From Gammaproteobacteria bacterium (lineage in GTDB: Bacteria; Pseudomonadota; Gammaproteobacteria; UBA1113), in the NCBI GenBank assembly GCA_020051015.1, contig JAGVJQ010000026.1:1-47900 (forward strand): a stretch of DNA of 47,900 bases, read 5' to 3'. The position numbers and the translations under genes were made by a program. Shown in pieces: positions 16,671 through 26,313 of the stretch (within the stretch, counting starts at the first letter, position 1; every line of letters starts with the position of its first letter). A model generated the notes under the pieces. That model saw only the letters and a list, made by a program, of their open reading frames with translations, did no database searches and was not told where the DNA came from.

Positions 16671-19040
16671 ATGGATATTATTGAACGAATTGCCATTGAA
16701 ATTGGTGCCAAGAATAACCAAATTACCGCAACAGTTGCGTTACTCGATGAAGGTGCGACTGTACCTTTCATTGCACGATATCGTAAAGAAGCCACAGGTG
16801 GCTTAGATGACACTCAATTACGTACACTAGAAGAACGTTTAAAATATTTACGTGAACTAGAAGAACGACGTGCCGCTATTCTTAAAAGCATTAGTGAACA
16901 AGAAAAACTGACGCCTGAATTAGAACAAGCAATTAACGAAGCGGATAATAAAACTCGTTTAGAAGATTTATATTTGCCCTATAAACCCAAACGCCGTACC
17001 AAAGCTCAAATCGCTAAGGAAGCTGGGCTTGAACCATTAGCATTAGCATTATGGGAAGATGCAACACTTAATCCAGAACAAATTGCAAATGACTATATTA
17101 ATGCCGACAAAGGTGTGGCAGATGGTAAAGCCGCACTTGATGGTGCGCGCCAAATCTTGATGGAGCGTTTTGCTGAAGATGCCGAATTACTCGCTAAATT
17201 ACGTGATTATCTCTGGGAAAAAGCGGTTATCACGAGTAAAGTTGTCAGCGGTAAAGAAACCGAAGGACAGAAATTTAGTGATTATTATGAATTTAGTGAA
17301 TCAATCAATAAAATTCCTTCGCACCGTGTATTAGCTATTTTACGCGGCCGACGTGAAGGTATTTTAAATATCGCTGTTGAAATTGAACAACCCGCTGAAC
17401 GTATATTTAATGCATGTGAAATGCTGATTGCTAGTCAAACTAAAATTAATGCTATTGCTCGTGACACACATCCTGCCGATAACTGGCTGCAAGATACGAT
17501 TCGTTGGACATGGAAAGTAAAATTACAACCCCAATTAGAGCTCGAATTAATCAATAATATTCGTGAAACAGCGGAAGCCGAAGCGATTCGTGTATTTGGT
17601 TTAAACTTAAAAGATTTATTACTTGCAGCTCCTGCTGGTATGCGCGCTACGATGGGATTAGACCCTGGCTTACGTACTGGCGTTAAAGTAGCGGTGGTTG
17701 ATAATACAGGAAAACTACTCGAATATACCGCGATTTACCCACATGTCCCACAAAAACAATGGGATGCTTCATTAAAGACATTAGCTGCTTTATGTAAAAA
17801 ACATAATGTTGATTTAATCAGTATCGGTAATGGCACCGCTTCACGTGAAACAGATCAATTAGCCATGGAGTTAATTAAAAATAATCCTGAATTGAAGATG
17901 ACAAAAATTGTCGTATCAGAAGCTGGCGCATCAGTTTATTCAGCTTCAGAATTAGCAGCCAATGAATTTCCTGATGTTGATGTTTCATTCCGTGGCGCCG
18001 TTTCAATTGCTCGTCGTTTGCAAGATCCATTAGCTGAATTAGTAAAAATTGAGCCAAAATCAATTGGCGTTGGTCAATATCAACATGATGTTAATCAAAC
18101 TGAATTAGCACGTAATTTAAATAATATTGTTGAAGATTGCGTGAATGCTGTTGGGGTAGATTTAAATACTGCATCGGTTCCATTATTAGCACGCGTTTCT
18201 GGCTTGAATGAAACTATTGCCCGTAATATTGTTGAGTTTCGTAATGCCAATGGCGCCTTTAAAAATCGTCATCAATTAAAGAAAGTCGCTCGTCTTGGCG
18301 ATAAAACGTTTGAACAAGCGGCTGGCTTTTTACGCATTAATAATGGTGAAAATCCACTTGATGCCTCATCTGTTCACCCAGAAGCATATCCAGTAGTTGA
18401 ACGCATTATTGCAAAAGCAAGTCGTGATATTAAAGCTATCATTGGTGATACAACGTTCTTGAAGAGCTTAAAAGCAGCTGATTATGTCGATGACGTATTT
18501 GGTATTCCAACCATTACTGACATTATTGCCGAGTTAGATAAACCAGGCCGTGATCCACGTCCGGAATTTAAAACAGCAACCTTCAAAGAAGGTGTAGAAA
18601 CACTTGCCGATTTAAAACCAGGTATGATTTTAGAAGGTGTAGTAACCAATGTTACCAACTTCGGTGCCTTTGTTGATATCGGTGTGCATCAAGATGGTTT
18701 AGTTCATATTTCTGAATTAGCGCATAAATTCGTGCAAGATCCACGCAGTGTTGTAAAAGCGGGAGTCATTGTTAAAGTCAAAGTGATGGAAGTTGATCAA
18801 GCAAGAAAACGTATTTCTTTATCGATGAAATTGGAAGATACACCGCAAGTAAAAATTGCTAATAACAAACCAGCTGCTAGAGATAATGCAACTGATCGTC
18901 CACGCCATCAATCGGCAGGCAGAAATGCAGGACAAAATAAACCTGCACCCGCGCCACAAAAACCAGCAAAAACTGAAGCTGAATCAATCATGGGTAATGC
19001 TTTTGCTGATGCGTTAGCGAAGTTGAAAGAAAAAGCGTAG
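16671..19040 (+). CDS. tex: RNA-binding transcription accessory protein Tex
   Basis: A 789-aa cytosolic nucleic-acid-binding protein. The N-terminal helical domain starts [18 protein letters not shown] and contains [18 protein letters not shown] YqgF/RNase H-like domain ([16 protein letters not shown]) begins near residue 328. Helix-hairpin-helix motifs follow ([17 protein letters not shown], about 502-518), then a C-terminal S1 RNA-binding domain at about residues 648-720 ([20 protein letters not shown]). A basic, Pro/Ala-rich tail ends the protein. Length and domain order match Tex of other gammaproteobacteria. The exact cellular role is not settled; it affects transcription and RNA handling. 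Confidence 0.96.
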   Translation: MDIIERIAIEIGAKNNQITATVALLDEGATVPFIARYRKEATGGLDDTQLRTLEERLKYLRELEERRAAILKSISEQEKLTPELEQAINEADNKTRLEDLYLPYKPKRRTKAQIAKEAGLEPLALALWEDATLNPEQIANDYINADKGVADGKAALDGARQILMERFAEDAELLAKLRDYLWEKAVITSKVVSGKETEGQKFSDYYEFSESINKIPSHRVLAILRGRREGILNIAVEIEQPAERIFNACEMLIASQTKINAIARDTHPADNWLQDTIRWTWKVKLQPQLELELINNIRETAEAEAIRVFGLNLKDLLLAAPAGMRATMGLDPGLRTGVKVAVVDNTGKLLEYTAIYPHVPQKQWDASLKTLAALCKKHNVDLISIGNGTASRETDQLAMELIKNNPELKMTKIVVSEAGASVYSASELAANEFPDVDVSFRGAVSIARRLQDPLAELVKIEPKSIGVGQYQHDVNQTELARNLNNIVEDCVNAVGVDLNTASVPLLARVSGLNETIARNIVEFRNANGAFKNRHQLKKVARLGDKTFEQAAGFLRINNGENPLDASSVHPEAYPVVERIIAKASRDIKAIIGDTTFLKSLKAADYVDDVFGIPTITDIIAELDKPGRDPRPEFKTATFKEGVETLADLKPGMILEGVVTNVTNFGAFVDIGVHQDGLVHISELAHKFVQDPRSVVKAGVIVKVKVMEVDQARKRISLSMKLEDTPQVKIANNKPAARDNATDRPRHQSAGRNAGQNKPAPAPQKPAKTEAESIMGNAFADALAKLKEKA

Positions 19041-19047
19041 ATGTCAT

Positions 19048-19104
19048 GCCCCTCATTATGTCTGTATATCAACATGATTTAATTTCAGTACGTAATGATG
19101 GGGC
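19048..19104. repeat. Distant inverted repeat after tex
   Basis: GCCCCTCATTATG (19048-19060) is the imperfect reverse complement of 19091-19104. With a 30-nt loop it could fold past the tex stop codon, but no T-run follows. It is the first element of the 445-bp gene-free stretch 19041-19485, which also holds the MITE-like element and a GC-rich hairpin. Confidence 0.4.
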
Positions 19105-19168
19105 GAAGGTTGTAATAAATCGTGCATGCTTTTAATGAGAGCTCTCGGTTAAACTCATCAATCAATAT

Positions 19169-19321
19169 TGATCTATCGTAGGGGCGTATTGCATACGTCC
19201 ATTTATCAAATATCAAAAATTATTTGCTTTGTACAATATTTCAAACATCACTGTACCAATATTCAGCCAGATCGGTGATTTGGAAAGATGGGCGTATGCA
19301 ATACGCCCCTACGTTAGATCA
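19169..19321. mobile_element. 153-bp MITE-like element
   Basis: Terminal inverted repeats of 34 bp (19169-19202 and 19288-19321) match at 32 of 34 positions, starting TGATCTA. Each contains a full copy of the GTAGGGGCGTAT palindrome (19178-19200 and 19290-19313, opposite orientation). The 85-bp interior is AT-rich and non-coding. No obvious target-site duplication was found and no transposase is present, so 'MITE-like' describes structure only. Confidence 0.65.
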
Positions 19322-19447
19322 GTAAACGTAGCCCGGTGTGAATGTGTTTTGAGAATCAAAAATCATGGAACCTTGATAATCAAGGAAAGTGAAACACGTT
19401 TGTTAACGCGAGAAACCTTGGATCGGTGGTTTATCGATGCATGGATT

Positions 19448-19471
19448 CCCTCCCCCGGTAAAGAGGGAGGG
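19448..19471 (-). terminator. GC-rich hairpin after the thaumatin-like gene
   Basis: CCCTCCC (19448-19454) and GGGAGGG (19465-19471) form a 7-bp stem with a 10-nt loop, 15 nt past the stop codon of the minus-strand gene. There is no T-run, so termination is uncertain; it may instead be another dispersed repeat. Confidence 0.4.
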
Positions 19472-19485
19472 AAAGATAACCCATC

Positions 19486-22400
19486 CTATGGAGGTGTTGG
19501 TATTAAGGCACCACCAGGACAGAAAGTAATCGTGTAATTTGACGTATTAAATTCACTTGCTGGCACAGAGCAACCACCTGAGCCTTTTGCTTGGCCAGGT
19601 CCCCCAGCACAGTCAGGACAGGTAAAGGTACTGCTTGGGTCATCGTATGGATAAGTATATGCAGAAGGAACTGCCGTTTTTAACCAAGCTAAAACATTAG
19701 GCGCGCCATTACCATTAAATTGTAACAAATTATTCCATTGGGTCGGGCTGCTAGGTGTGGTTGCAGGACATGCTTCTACCAGCGGAGCCGCTGGAACACC
19801 AACGCCTGTCACGCCATCCCAATTAACACAACCACAACATTGATTAGTACCTTGAGGGTTGTTGTAACAAGAGGGAATACCCACATCACACTTGTATAAA
19901 TCCGTTACGGTTGCTGAAGGGAAACTAGACATCCCGGCAGCACTAGTACAATTAAAGTTAGGGCTTGCACCACTACCATTGCTAGTACCGCAAATTTGAT
20001 CGCCGGTCCAATACCCCGCAAATACCCCACATTGTGAGCGGAAGCCATTAGTACTTGGGTTAAAGGTTAAACCACAAACCGTACCCGGAGAAACCATGTT
20101 ACAAGCAGCGTTGGTAGTACAACCATTAGGCTGGTTAGCATCATACAATACAAAAGTATACTGATTAGGCGACACACCAGTAGGCGAAGCTGGGGCTGTA
20201 AAAGACCATGTCGCCGCACTAGCACCATTTGGGGTTGCCGCCGTGATACCGCCACCACCACAGATATACCCATTATTGCCGTGCTGGGTAGTTTGATACG
20301 CGGTCAAATTATTGGGAACCATACTAATGGGTATATTGGCACCATTGATGATGGAAATATCATAAAAGTCTGAGCTAGCACGACTCAATGTGAACTCAGC
20401 CAATGCATTGGGTGGCGTAAAACCAGTTCCTGGGAAACAAGCCCCAGTACTATTGGGAACATTAACCCCTGCTGTAACTGTCGTTGATGCACTGGTGCAA
20501 TCAGCAGTTTGACATAAACCACCCGTCGAGCAGCCAGTACGTGCACTGACGTTACCACTCCAAACGGTATTTTTGTCGTTAGCGACTACCTGGTTATATT
20601 CAGGAATAGTTACCGTGGTCGATGCGCCCGATGCCAACGCATAGCCACCAACCGGTGTCATACTATTCCAGAAACATAATTTAGAATTTGTCTGGACGTT
20701 AGTTGTCACACAGGTCGCACCATTAGGACAATCCGCATTAGTATTACAAATCGAAGAGGTTCCTGGTGCAATATGGGGATTGGGTGGCGCGCTAGATGAA
20801 GCCGCATTATTTGAAGCCCCGCCATTGAGACCAATCCAGATGGTGGTACCAGGACAACTATTGGTAAAGGTCAAGGTACGAGAAGAAACTGCCTGGTTCG
20901 TAATTTGAAAGGTAACAGGAAAGGTTGATTCTAGTAATGTACTACCGCCGGCATTAGGAATAATTAATGCTAAATTGCGAACAGAGCCTACCGCATTTGC
21001 TGTAATGGCTGCACTGATAGAACAATTCCCATTTGGTGGAACAATGCCATTACAAGTATTAGTAAATACTGTACTAATCAGCCCAGCTCCCGCAGGAGTA
21101 CTATCAGGGAATGTACCAAACGCAACACCCGCTTGGTTAAATGCAATAGCTTGGGTGGCATCTGAATTATGGATACCATAAATCAGTGTTTGTGTTTCGC
21201 CAACCGCCATATCTTGCGGCGCGGGTTCAGCCACAAAACTTAAAGCAGACGTCAACACGCTATAAGTAAGCTGTTGGGTGATAGTCGGCGATACACTGGA
21301 GGTTGAAGCCACATTCAAGTATTGAATAACATTGCCGGCAGTTGAGGTTGCTGCTGGTGCAGAAATATTGACATTGAAATCACAACTTTGTCCATTAGTT
21401 AATGACGCAAAACTTGATCCATTATAACAAGGGGTATCAGTACCTGGAATCGGTGCATAAGTAATGCTGGTGGTACTCACCCCCGTATTACTTGCATTAT
21501 TAGCAATGCTAATACCGGTTAACTGCGCTGGCATGACATTAGTATTTTGCACTTTAAACAATAATTGTTGTGCGGTTCCGTCAATAATTTGACTATTCGG
21601 CGCTGAAACTTGCGAGAAGATCAGGCCTGTTCCTGCCGTAACATTTACTGAAAAAGTAGGAATAAACGCAATTCGATAACTGTAATTAGGGCCAAAATTC
21701 ACATTCAACGCATGGACAACGGGGTTACCCACTGTTGTTGGTGTACTGTTGGTTACAACATAAACATTAATATCGCAGGTTCCATTATTAGCTGGTACTA
21801 CTCCACCACAACTGTTGGTGAATGTCACCGCATCATTGGCTGTTACTGCATTGGGGGTGACCGCTTGGAATGCGATTGCAGCAGTACTAGTATTTTGTAT
21901 CGTGTAAGTAAACGTTGGGGTCGAGGACTGTGTGTTGACAGGGATGGATGTTGTCTTTGGTGCCGGTTGTGCCGGAACAAAAACTAATGCCGTAGAGCTG
22001 GAAACGGTAATCGCAAATTGAAGCGGTGCAATCAAGTGTTTAGTACCTTGATATTGAATATCCAGCGCCTGGAAAACTGGCGTTGTGACTGAGATATCAC
22101 TATTTGCTTTCAACGTAACCGATACCGTACAAGTGCCTACACCTGGCGGGACACTGCCACCACAAGAGTTAGTTAATGCTACAACGCTATCATATTGTGA
22201 TGGAGTAACAACTGGCGTAATTGCAATCGGTGCACCAGAAGAATTTGAAAGCGTATATACTAACGGCGTACCCGTTTCACCTGGGGTGAGGTTCGGTACT
22301 AATGGATTAGGTGGCACAAAGCTTAAATCAGCTGCGACGACATTAATGGTAAATTCAACCGGTGTTGCATTTAATACTGAAGTGAATGGATGTGTCGTTC

Positions 22401-23091
22401 CATAATTAATCGTCATGCTGACTGAATCAAATTCTGATACGGTTACCGTATGTGCAATTGCTTGCACACTAATGGTACAGACTTGACCTGCCCCTATGCT
22501 ACCAGCACAAGGATCGCTAGTAATCGTCGTTGTCATATAATTCGTATCACTTGGACTTGCACTTGCTTGATAGACAGCGGCAATCGACGATGTATTTTGG
22601 ATTTGATATGTCAGCGTAGTGGCATTGCCAGAATCTATGGTCTGTGGAGTGGTAGGTTGGCTAGTAAAAACTAAAGTTGCTGCGGGTGCTGAGCCAGTAA
22701 CACTAAAAGTAATTTGTGCAGTTAAATCTGCTTGACGGGCGTTATTTAATACATTCAATGTTTCATTGACCGTACCTGTAGCAGTACCGGCATTAATTTT
22801 AACTATTACATTACAATCACCACCAGCAGGTACTAAACCATTACAGCTATCGCTTACTTGATTTATAACCTCAGTACTACCGGTATTGGGTAGCACTTCT
22901 GGAATAATTTGTTGTGGGGCAGTTGGTACATTATTATGCACCGTATAAGTTAATGTTTGCGTCCCATCGACTGGAAGATCTTGTGCCGTAGGGATAGACG
23001 TGAAGCTTAATGTTGGTTGGCTAGCATAAGCTGACGAGACAGCCAAACAAGAAAGAAGTGTGAATAGCAAAAATTGCTTTAATATGCGCAT
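19486..23091 (-). CDS. Secreted six-Ig-repeat protein with thaumatin-like domain
   Basis: The ATG at 23091 (AGGGA ribosome site 6 nt upstream) gives 1201 aa; a TTG two codons earlier is rejected. A signal peptide ends near AYA (residue 23). Six Ig-like beta-sandwich repeats of about 110-125 residues follow, each with an NSCxGxVPP...C-type cysteine pair (C83/93, C195/205, C310/321, C428/439, C555/570, C680/690). From about residue 738 the C-terminus is thaumatin-like: LTFTNSCPGTTIWIGL, SARTGC, PPNALAEFTL, DFYDISIINGANIPISM, CCGC and YTYPYDDPSSTFTC (about 1146-1158), ending YTITFCPG. At about 460 residues it is roughly twice the plant size, with Cys-rich insertions. Secretion or surface location is inferred; the activity is unknown. 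Confidence 0.9.
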   Translation of the reverse strand: MRILKQFLLFTLLSCLAVSSAYASQPTLSFTSIPTAQDLPVDGTQTLTYTVHNNVPTAPQQIIPEVLPNTGSTEVINQVSDSCNGLVPAGGDCNVIVKINAGTATGTVNETLNVLNNARQADLTAQITFSVTGSAPAATLVFTSQPTTPQTIDSGNATTLTYQIQNTSSIAAVYQASASPSDTNYMTTTITSDPCAGSIGAGQVCTISVQAIAHTVTVSEFDSVSMTINYGTTHPFTSVLNATPVEFTINVVAADLSFVPPNPLVPNLTPGETGTPLVYTLSNSSGAPIAITPVVTPSQYDSVVALTNSCGGSVPPGVGTCTVSVTLKANSDISVTTPVFQALDIQYQGTKHLIAPLQFAITVSSSTALVFVPAQPAPKTTSIPVNTQSSTPTFTYTIQNTSTAAIAFQAVTPNAVTANDAVTFTNSCGGVVPANNGTCDINVYVVTNSTPTTVGNPVVHALNVNFGPNYSYRIAFIPTFSVNVTAGTGLIFSQVSAPNSQIIDGTAQQLLFKVQNTNVMPAQLTGISIANNASNTGVSTTSITYAPIPGTDTPCYNGSSFASLTNGQSCDFNVNISAPAATSTAGNVIQYLNVASTSSVSPTITQQLTYSVLTSALSFVAEPAPQDMAVGETQTLIYGIHNSDATQAIAFNQAGVAFGTFPDSTPAGAGLISTVFTNTCNGIVPPNGNCSISAAITANAVGSVRNLALIIPNAGGSTLLESTFPVTFQITNQAVSSRTLTFTNSCPGTTIWIGLNGGASNNAASSSAPPNPHIAPGTSSICNTNADCPNGATCVTTNVQTNSKLCFWNSMTPVGGYALASGASTTVTIPEYNQVVANDKNTVWSGNVSARTGCSTGGLCQTADCTSASTTVTAGVNVPNSTGACFPGTGFTPPNALAEFTLSRASSDFYDISIINGANIPISMVPNNLTAYQTTQHGNNGYICGGGGITAATPNGASAATWSFTAPASPTGVSPNQYTFVLYDANQPNGCTTNAACNMVSPGTVCGLTFNPSTNGFRSQCGVFAGYWTGDQICGTSNGSGASPNFNCTSAAGMSSFPSATVTDLYKCDVGIPSCYNNPQGTNQCCGCVNWDGVTGVGVPAAPLVEACPATTPSSPTQWNNLLQFNGNGAPNVLAWLKTAVPSAYTYPYDDPSSTFTCPDCAGGPGQAKGSGGCSVPASEFNTSNYTITFCPGGALIPTPP

Positions 23092-23139
23092 AATCAATCC
23101 CTAAAATGCTTTCCGAAAGGCGCAGTCTAATATATGGGG

Positions 23140-23176
23140 TAATCGCAGTCAATGAATTTTATTGAGTCTGCGATTA
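23140..23176. other. Hairpin between Ig-barrel and thaumatin genes
   Basis: TAATCGCAG (23140-23148) and CTGCGATTA (23168-23176) pair perfectly, with an additional CAAT/ATTG inner stem. It lies in the 117-bp gap between the two co-directional minus-strand genes and could be a partial terminator or mRNA-processing structure. A TTTTATTT run follows on the plus strand, but no plus-strand gene precedes it. Confidence 0.45.
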
Positions 23177-23208
23177 TTTTATTTGACGCTTAATTTTTTG
23201 TACTTTGG

Positions 23209-24513
23209 TTACCTGATCAAATAACTCAAACCAAACAACCAAGAATTTGATTGCATATCAAATTTAATTGGTTTTTGTAAGGTAATATTATTATTGGATA
23301 CTGTACCTGTTTCGGCATCGCCCGGATCGGTATAAAGATAACGGAAAGATAGTTCCAAATTAGAACCAATTGGTAATTTTACGCCACCACCGACATCATA
23401 GGCAAAATTCAGTCTTAAGTTGCTTGGCATATCTAATTCACCACCACTAATACCTGGCTCAGCCGTTTCAGAATATTGAATACGATTATACGCACCACCA
23501 ACACCACCTTCAGCAAAGAAGGTTAAGCCATGCCACAATGGATGTAAATCAACTTCGCCATTTAGTAATAAACGTGCACTATTCATATCAGCTTTATAAC
23601 GATAATTATTAAACTGAGGTAATTGATATTGATAAACTTGGCCGGTACGCTCAAAATTATCATTAAAGAAGTCTACGCCCAGTCCAACCCCATGAATGAT
23701 TCCACCATTAGGATTCAATACAAAATCGTATGACACCCCAACACCTGGAATAAATGTCGTACTATGATCGCTTCCTACTAGTGAATCAGTTTCATATTGG
23801 TTGAATACAATGTTTGATTTACTGGCGTTAATATTACTCCAACCAGCATAAACATTAATTTGCGCGCCAGATGTGTTATAAGCAGCTTGCGCATCTTTTA
23901 ATGGAATCATTGCATTAGACTGAGATGAAACAACGATCACACCAGGTGTCGTTTGTGATGTCGCTGTTGTTGACTGCACTGCAGTTTTATTGCTTGATTT
24001 CATAGTTGGTTGTGAGGCTGTCGTCACCGTTTTGGTTTTAGTAGTGGCAGATTTTGAAGCGGCTGTTGTTTTATTTATTTTATTGGTTGGTGTTGTCGAC
24101 ATCGCTACCGGCACAGCAAGCACATCGAATTGAATTGGACGAGAACGCAACTCAGTATTGGATTCGCCATAATTGATAATTAATGCAGTATTCATGAAAC
24201 CGGAATTAGCTGGGGCATGTATTGTTAACCTGATATGGCAACTTTGATCGGGCGCAACCAAACCGGAACAATCATTAGTCGCCGCCCAATATTTAGGATT
24301 ATCGTGGGGCCCAACGTCAATATTATTTAATTTAACTGGTTGATTACCGCTATTGTAAATTGTATACATTAACACCTGACTACTGTCGGTGGTCATTGTC
24401 TGCGCAATTGGTTGCGAACTAAATATCAATTCTTGCGCCGCGGCAAACCCTGAAGAGACATATAACGTCGCTAAAACGAAAGACATTATTGAAATTCTAT
24501 TAACTGCCTTCAT
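23209..24513 (-). CDS. Outer membrane beta-barrel with N-terminal Ig-like domain
   Basis: A 434-aa exported protein (signal peptide to about residue 26). Residues 27-133 form one Ig-like module (ELIFSSQPIAQTMTTDSSQV, then DCSGLVAPDQSC with C82 and C92) very like the repeats of the downstream gene. A Thr/Ser/Lys-rich linker (about 135-200) leads to an OmpA/Omp25-type beta-barrel (about 216-434) with alternating aromatic strands such as GLTFFAEGGVGGAYNRI, LRLNFAYDVGGGVKLPI and LELSFRYLYTDPG, ending SWLFGLSYLIR. The barrel would anchor it in the outer membrane. The shared module suggests that it and the neighbouring Ig/thaumatin protein work or assemble together; this is inference. Confidence 0.85.
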   Translation of the reverse strand: MKAVNRISIMSFVLATLYVSSGFAAAQELIFSSQPIAQTMTTDSSQVLMYTIYNSGNQPVKLNNIDVGPHDNPKYWAATNDCSGLVAPDQSCHIRLTIHAPANSGFMNTALIINYGESNTELRSRPIQFDVLAVPVAMSTTPTNKINKTTAASKSATTKTKTVTTASQPTMKSSNKTAVQSTTATSQTTPGVIVVSSQSNAMIPLKDAQAAYNTSGAQINVYAGWSNINASKSNIVFNQYETDSLVGSDHSTTFIPGVGVSYDFVLNPNGGIIHGVGLGVDFFNDNFERTGQVYQYQLPQFNNYRYKADMNSARLLLNGEVDLHPLWHGLTFFAEGGVGGAYNRIQYSETAEPGISGGELDMPSNLRLNFAYDVGGGVKLPIGSNLELSFRYLYTDPGDAETGTVSNNNITLQKPIKFDMQSNSWLFGLSYLIR

Positions 24514-24714
24514 GAATTTATTTCCTTATTAATTTTTGTTGGCAAATATATGTCCAACCACGCATCCAGTACAAATCTTGATAAACCATTCAAATTGGCA
24601 CAAACCGGTATCTTATATAAAAAAACCACTTTGGTCTATGGGTATATTATTAATGTCTCTGAAAACCAGGCAGCATCTTGCTTTGAAATTTTTCGCACAA
24701 TGAGGTGCCCTGTA

Positions 24715-26244
24715 TTAATGCCCCAGCGCCGCAGCATCGAAGGCTTTCAGTTTTGGTGGTTGCAACAACATAACCAATGGAATCATGAATAAAAAGCCCC
24801 AAAACGTTATCCAATATGAATCAACGAATGCAATCATACTGGCCTGGTTATTCAACATATACCCTAAAACTGGTGGCGTATTGGGATTATTCATCGTTAA
24901 ATTAGCGCTATTTAACCATTGATAAAATGCTGGATTGCCAAGATAAATATGTCCTCCCAATACATTCCAGTTAATTTGCGTCTCTTGCGTAACAATCGTA
25001 CTTAAAATTGAAATACCAATCGAACTACCCATACTACGACCAAAACTGAACATACCCGATCCTTCCGCCGTATGTTGCTGATTGATCGTACTTAATGCTA
25101 GCGCAGATAAGGGTACGAAAATTAATCCCATACCCAGTCCTTGTATAACACCGCTCCAAATTAAATATGGCTCGCTGATATACAAGCTGGATTGTGTCAT
25201 TACATACGTCCCTGCCGCTGATAAAAGTAATCCCACAATAATCAAACCACGTAAATCAACTTTGCCCATTAGCTTTGCCACGATCATCATTGAAAATGCA
25301 CTAGCAAATCCTCGCGGAGCCATAATTAAACCAGTTGTTAGCACTGGGTAATTTAAGAAATTTTGCATCATGATGGGTTGCAGCGTTAATAAACCAAAGA
25401 CGATCATGCAATAAAACGTCAGCAAAATTGTTGCCATAGTAAAATTGCGATCTTTAAATAAATGTAAATTAATAATATTACGAGGATAATGCCAACCTCG
25501 TACTATAAAATAACTGAGCGTATAAGCACTAATGATAAACAAAATCAAAATACCGTTCGAATCAAACCAGTTATACTGATTACCTTCATCAAGGAAAATT
25601 TGAAAGGCACCAATTCCAACTGCCATTAAAAATAACCCCATCCAATCAATGAATGGTTTGCTGCGTGGTGTTTCCGTAATAAATTTTAACGTCATAAAAA
25701 ATGCCATAATACAAACCGGCACATTCACATAAAATATCCAACGCCAATTTATACTTTCAGTAATATAGCCACCAATAGTTGGACCCAATACTGGCCCCGC
25801 CATAATACCGATACCCCATATTGCCATCGCCTTACCTTGTTCATGAGGCGGAAAAGTATCGCGTAAAATATATTGCGACATAGGCACCAATGTCGCACCG
25901 AAAATACCTTGCAAAGTGCGGAAAAATACCATTTGCGGTAATGTCACTGCCATACCGCATAACATGGAACTAATTAAAAAACCGACAATATTTATTAATA
26001 GTAATCGTCGTCGACCAAGTCTTGTAACGAGAAACCCTGTTAATGGCATACAAATTGCTGAAGAAACAATATAAGAAGTTAAAATCCAGGTGATTTGATC
26101 AGTATTGGCACCTAATGCCCCCATCATATTAGGTAATGCGACATTAACAATCGTCATATCAATCACTTCAACCACGGCCACTAGCATCACTGAAATAGTG
26201 ATCATCCAGCGCTCGAATGGATCAGTGATATAGGTATGGGTCAT
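24715..26244 (-). CDS. emrB: DHA2-family drug efflux MFS transporter (EmrB-like)
   Basis: Inner-membrane proton-driven exporter of 509 aa with 14 predicted helices. The conserved N-terminus FERWMITISVMLVAVVEVID and TIVNVALPNMMGALG is typical of EmrB, as are TRLGRRRLLL and GPTIGGYITESINWRWIFYVNVP. I chose the ATG at 26244 (CGGAG ribosome site). A TTG-initiated extension to 26298 would add 18 residues encoded by the palindromic repeat at 26283 and lacks support. It is paired with the adaptor gene upstream; together with an outer membrane channel such as TolC (encoded at 36434) they would form a tripartite pump. Confidence 0.93.
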   Translation of the reverse strand: MTHTYITDPFERWMITISVMLVAVVEVIDMTIVNVALPNMMGALGANTDQITWILTSYIVSSAICMPLTGFLVTRLGRRRLLLINIVGFLISSMLCGMAVTLPQMVFFRTLQGIFGATLVPMSQYILRDTFPPHEQGKAMAIWGIGIMAGPVLGPTIGGYITESINWRWIFYVNVPVCIMAFFMTLKFITETPRSKPFIDWMGLFLMAVGIGAFQIFLDEGNQYNWFDSNGILILFIISAYTLSYFIVRGWHYPRNIINLHLFKDRNFTMATILLTFYCMIVFGLLTLQPIMMQNFLNYPVLTTGLIMAPRGFASAFSMMIVAKLMGKVDLRGLIIVGLLLSAAGTYVMTQSSLYISEPYLIWSGVIQGLGMGLIFVPLSALALSTINQQHTAEGSGMFSFGRSMGSSIGISILSTIVTQETQINWNVLGGHIYLGNPAFYQWLNSANLTMNNPNTPPVLGYMLNNQASMIAFVDSYWITFWGFLFMIPLVMLLQPPKLKAFDAAALGH

Positions 26245-26282
26245 AATCTCGAAACTCCGAAAGATGACGTGGAGATCTATTT

Positions 26283-26308
26283 GTAGGGACGTATGCAATA
26301 CGCCCCTC
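26283..26308. repeat. GTAGGGGCGTAT palindrome copy 5 (between emrA and emrB)
   Basis: GTAGGGACGTAT (26283-26294) pairs with ATACGCCCCTC across a 3-nt loop. It lies inside an operon, between the emrA stop and the emrB start, where it may lower downstream expression or stabilise the upstream message. Confidence 0.8.
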
Positions 26309-26313
26309 TGAAT

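Noticed and set aside
19178-19313. Regularly repeated palindromes as a possible CRISPR array
   Set aside because: Only two copies occur here, in opposite orientation, and the others are kilobases apart; there are no cas genes.
19229-19537. A 102-codon plus-strand frame downstream of tex
   Set aside because: It runs through the MITE-like element, a GC-rich hairpin and the end of the thaumatin-like gene, with no ribosome site; it is best explained as chance coding in repeats.
26245-26298. An 18-residue N-terminal extension of the EmrB-like protein
   Set aside because: It would begin with TTG inside the palindromic repeat, whereas the ATG at 26244 has a good ribosome site and matches the family N-terminus.
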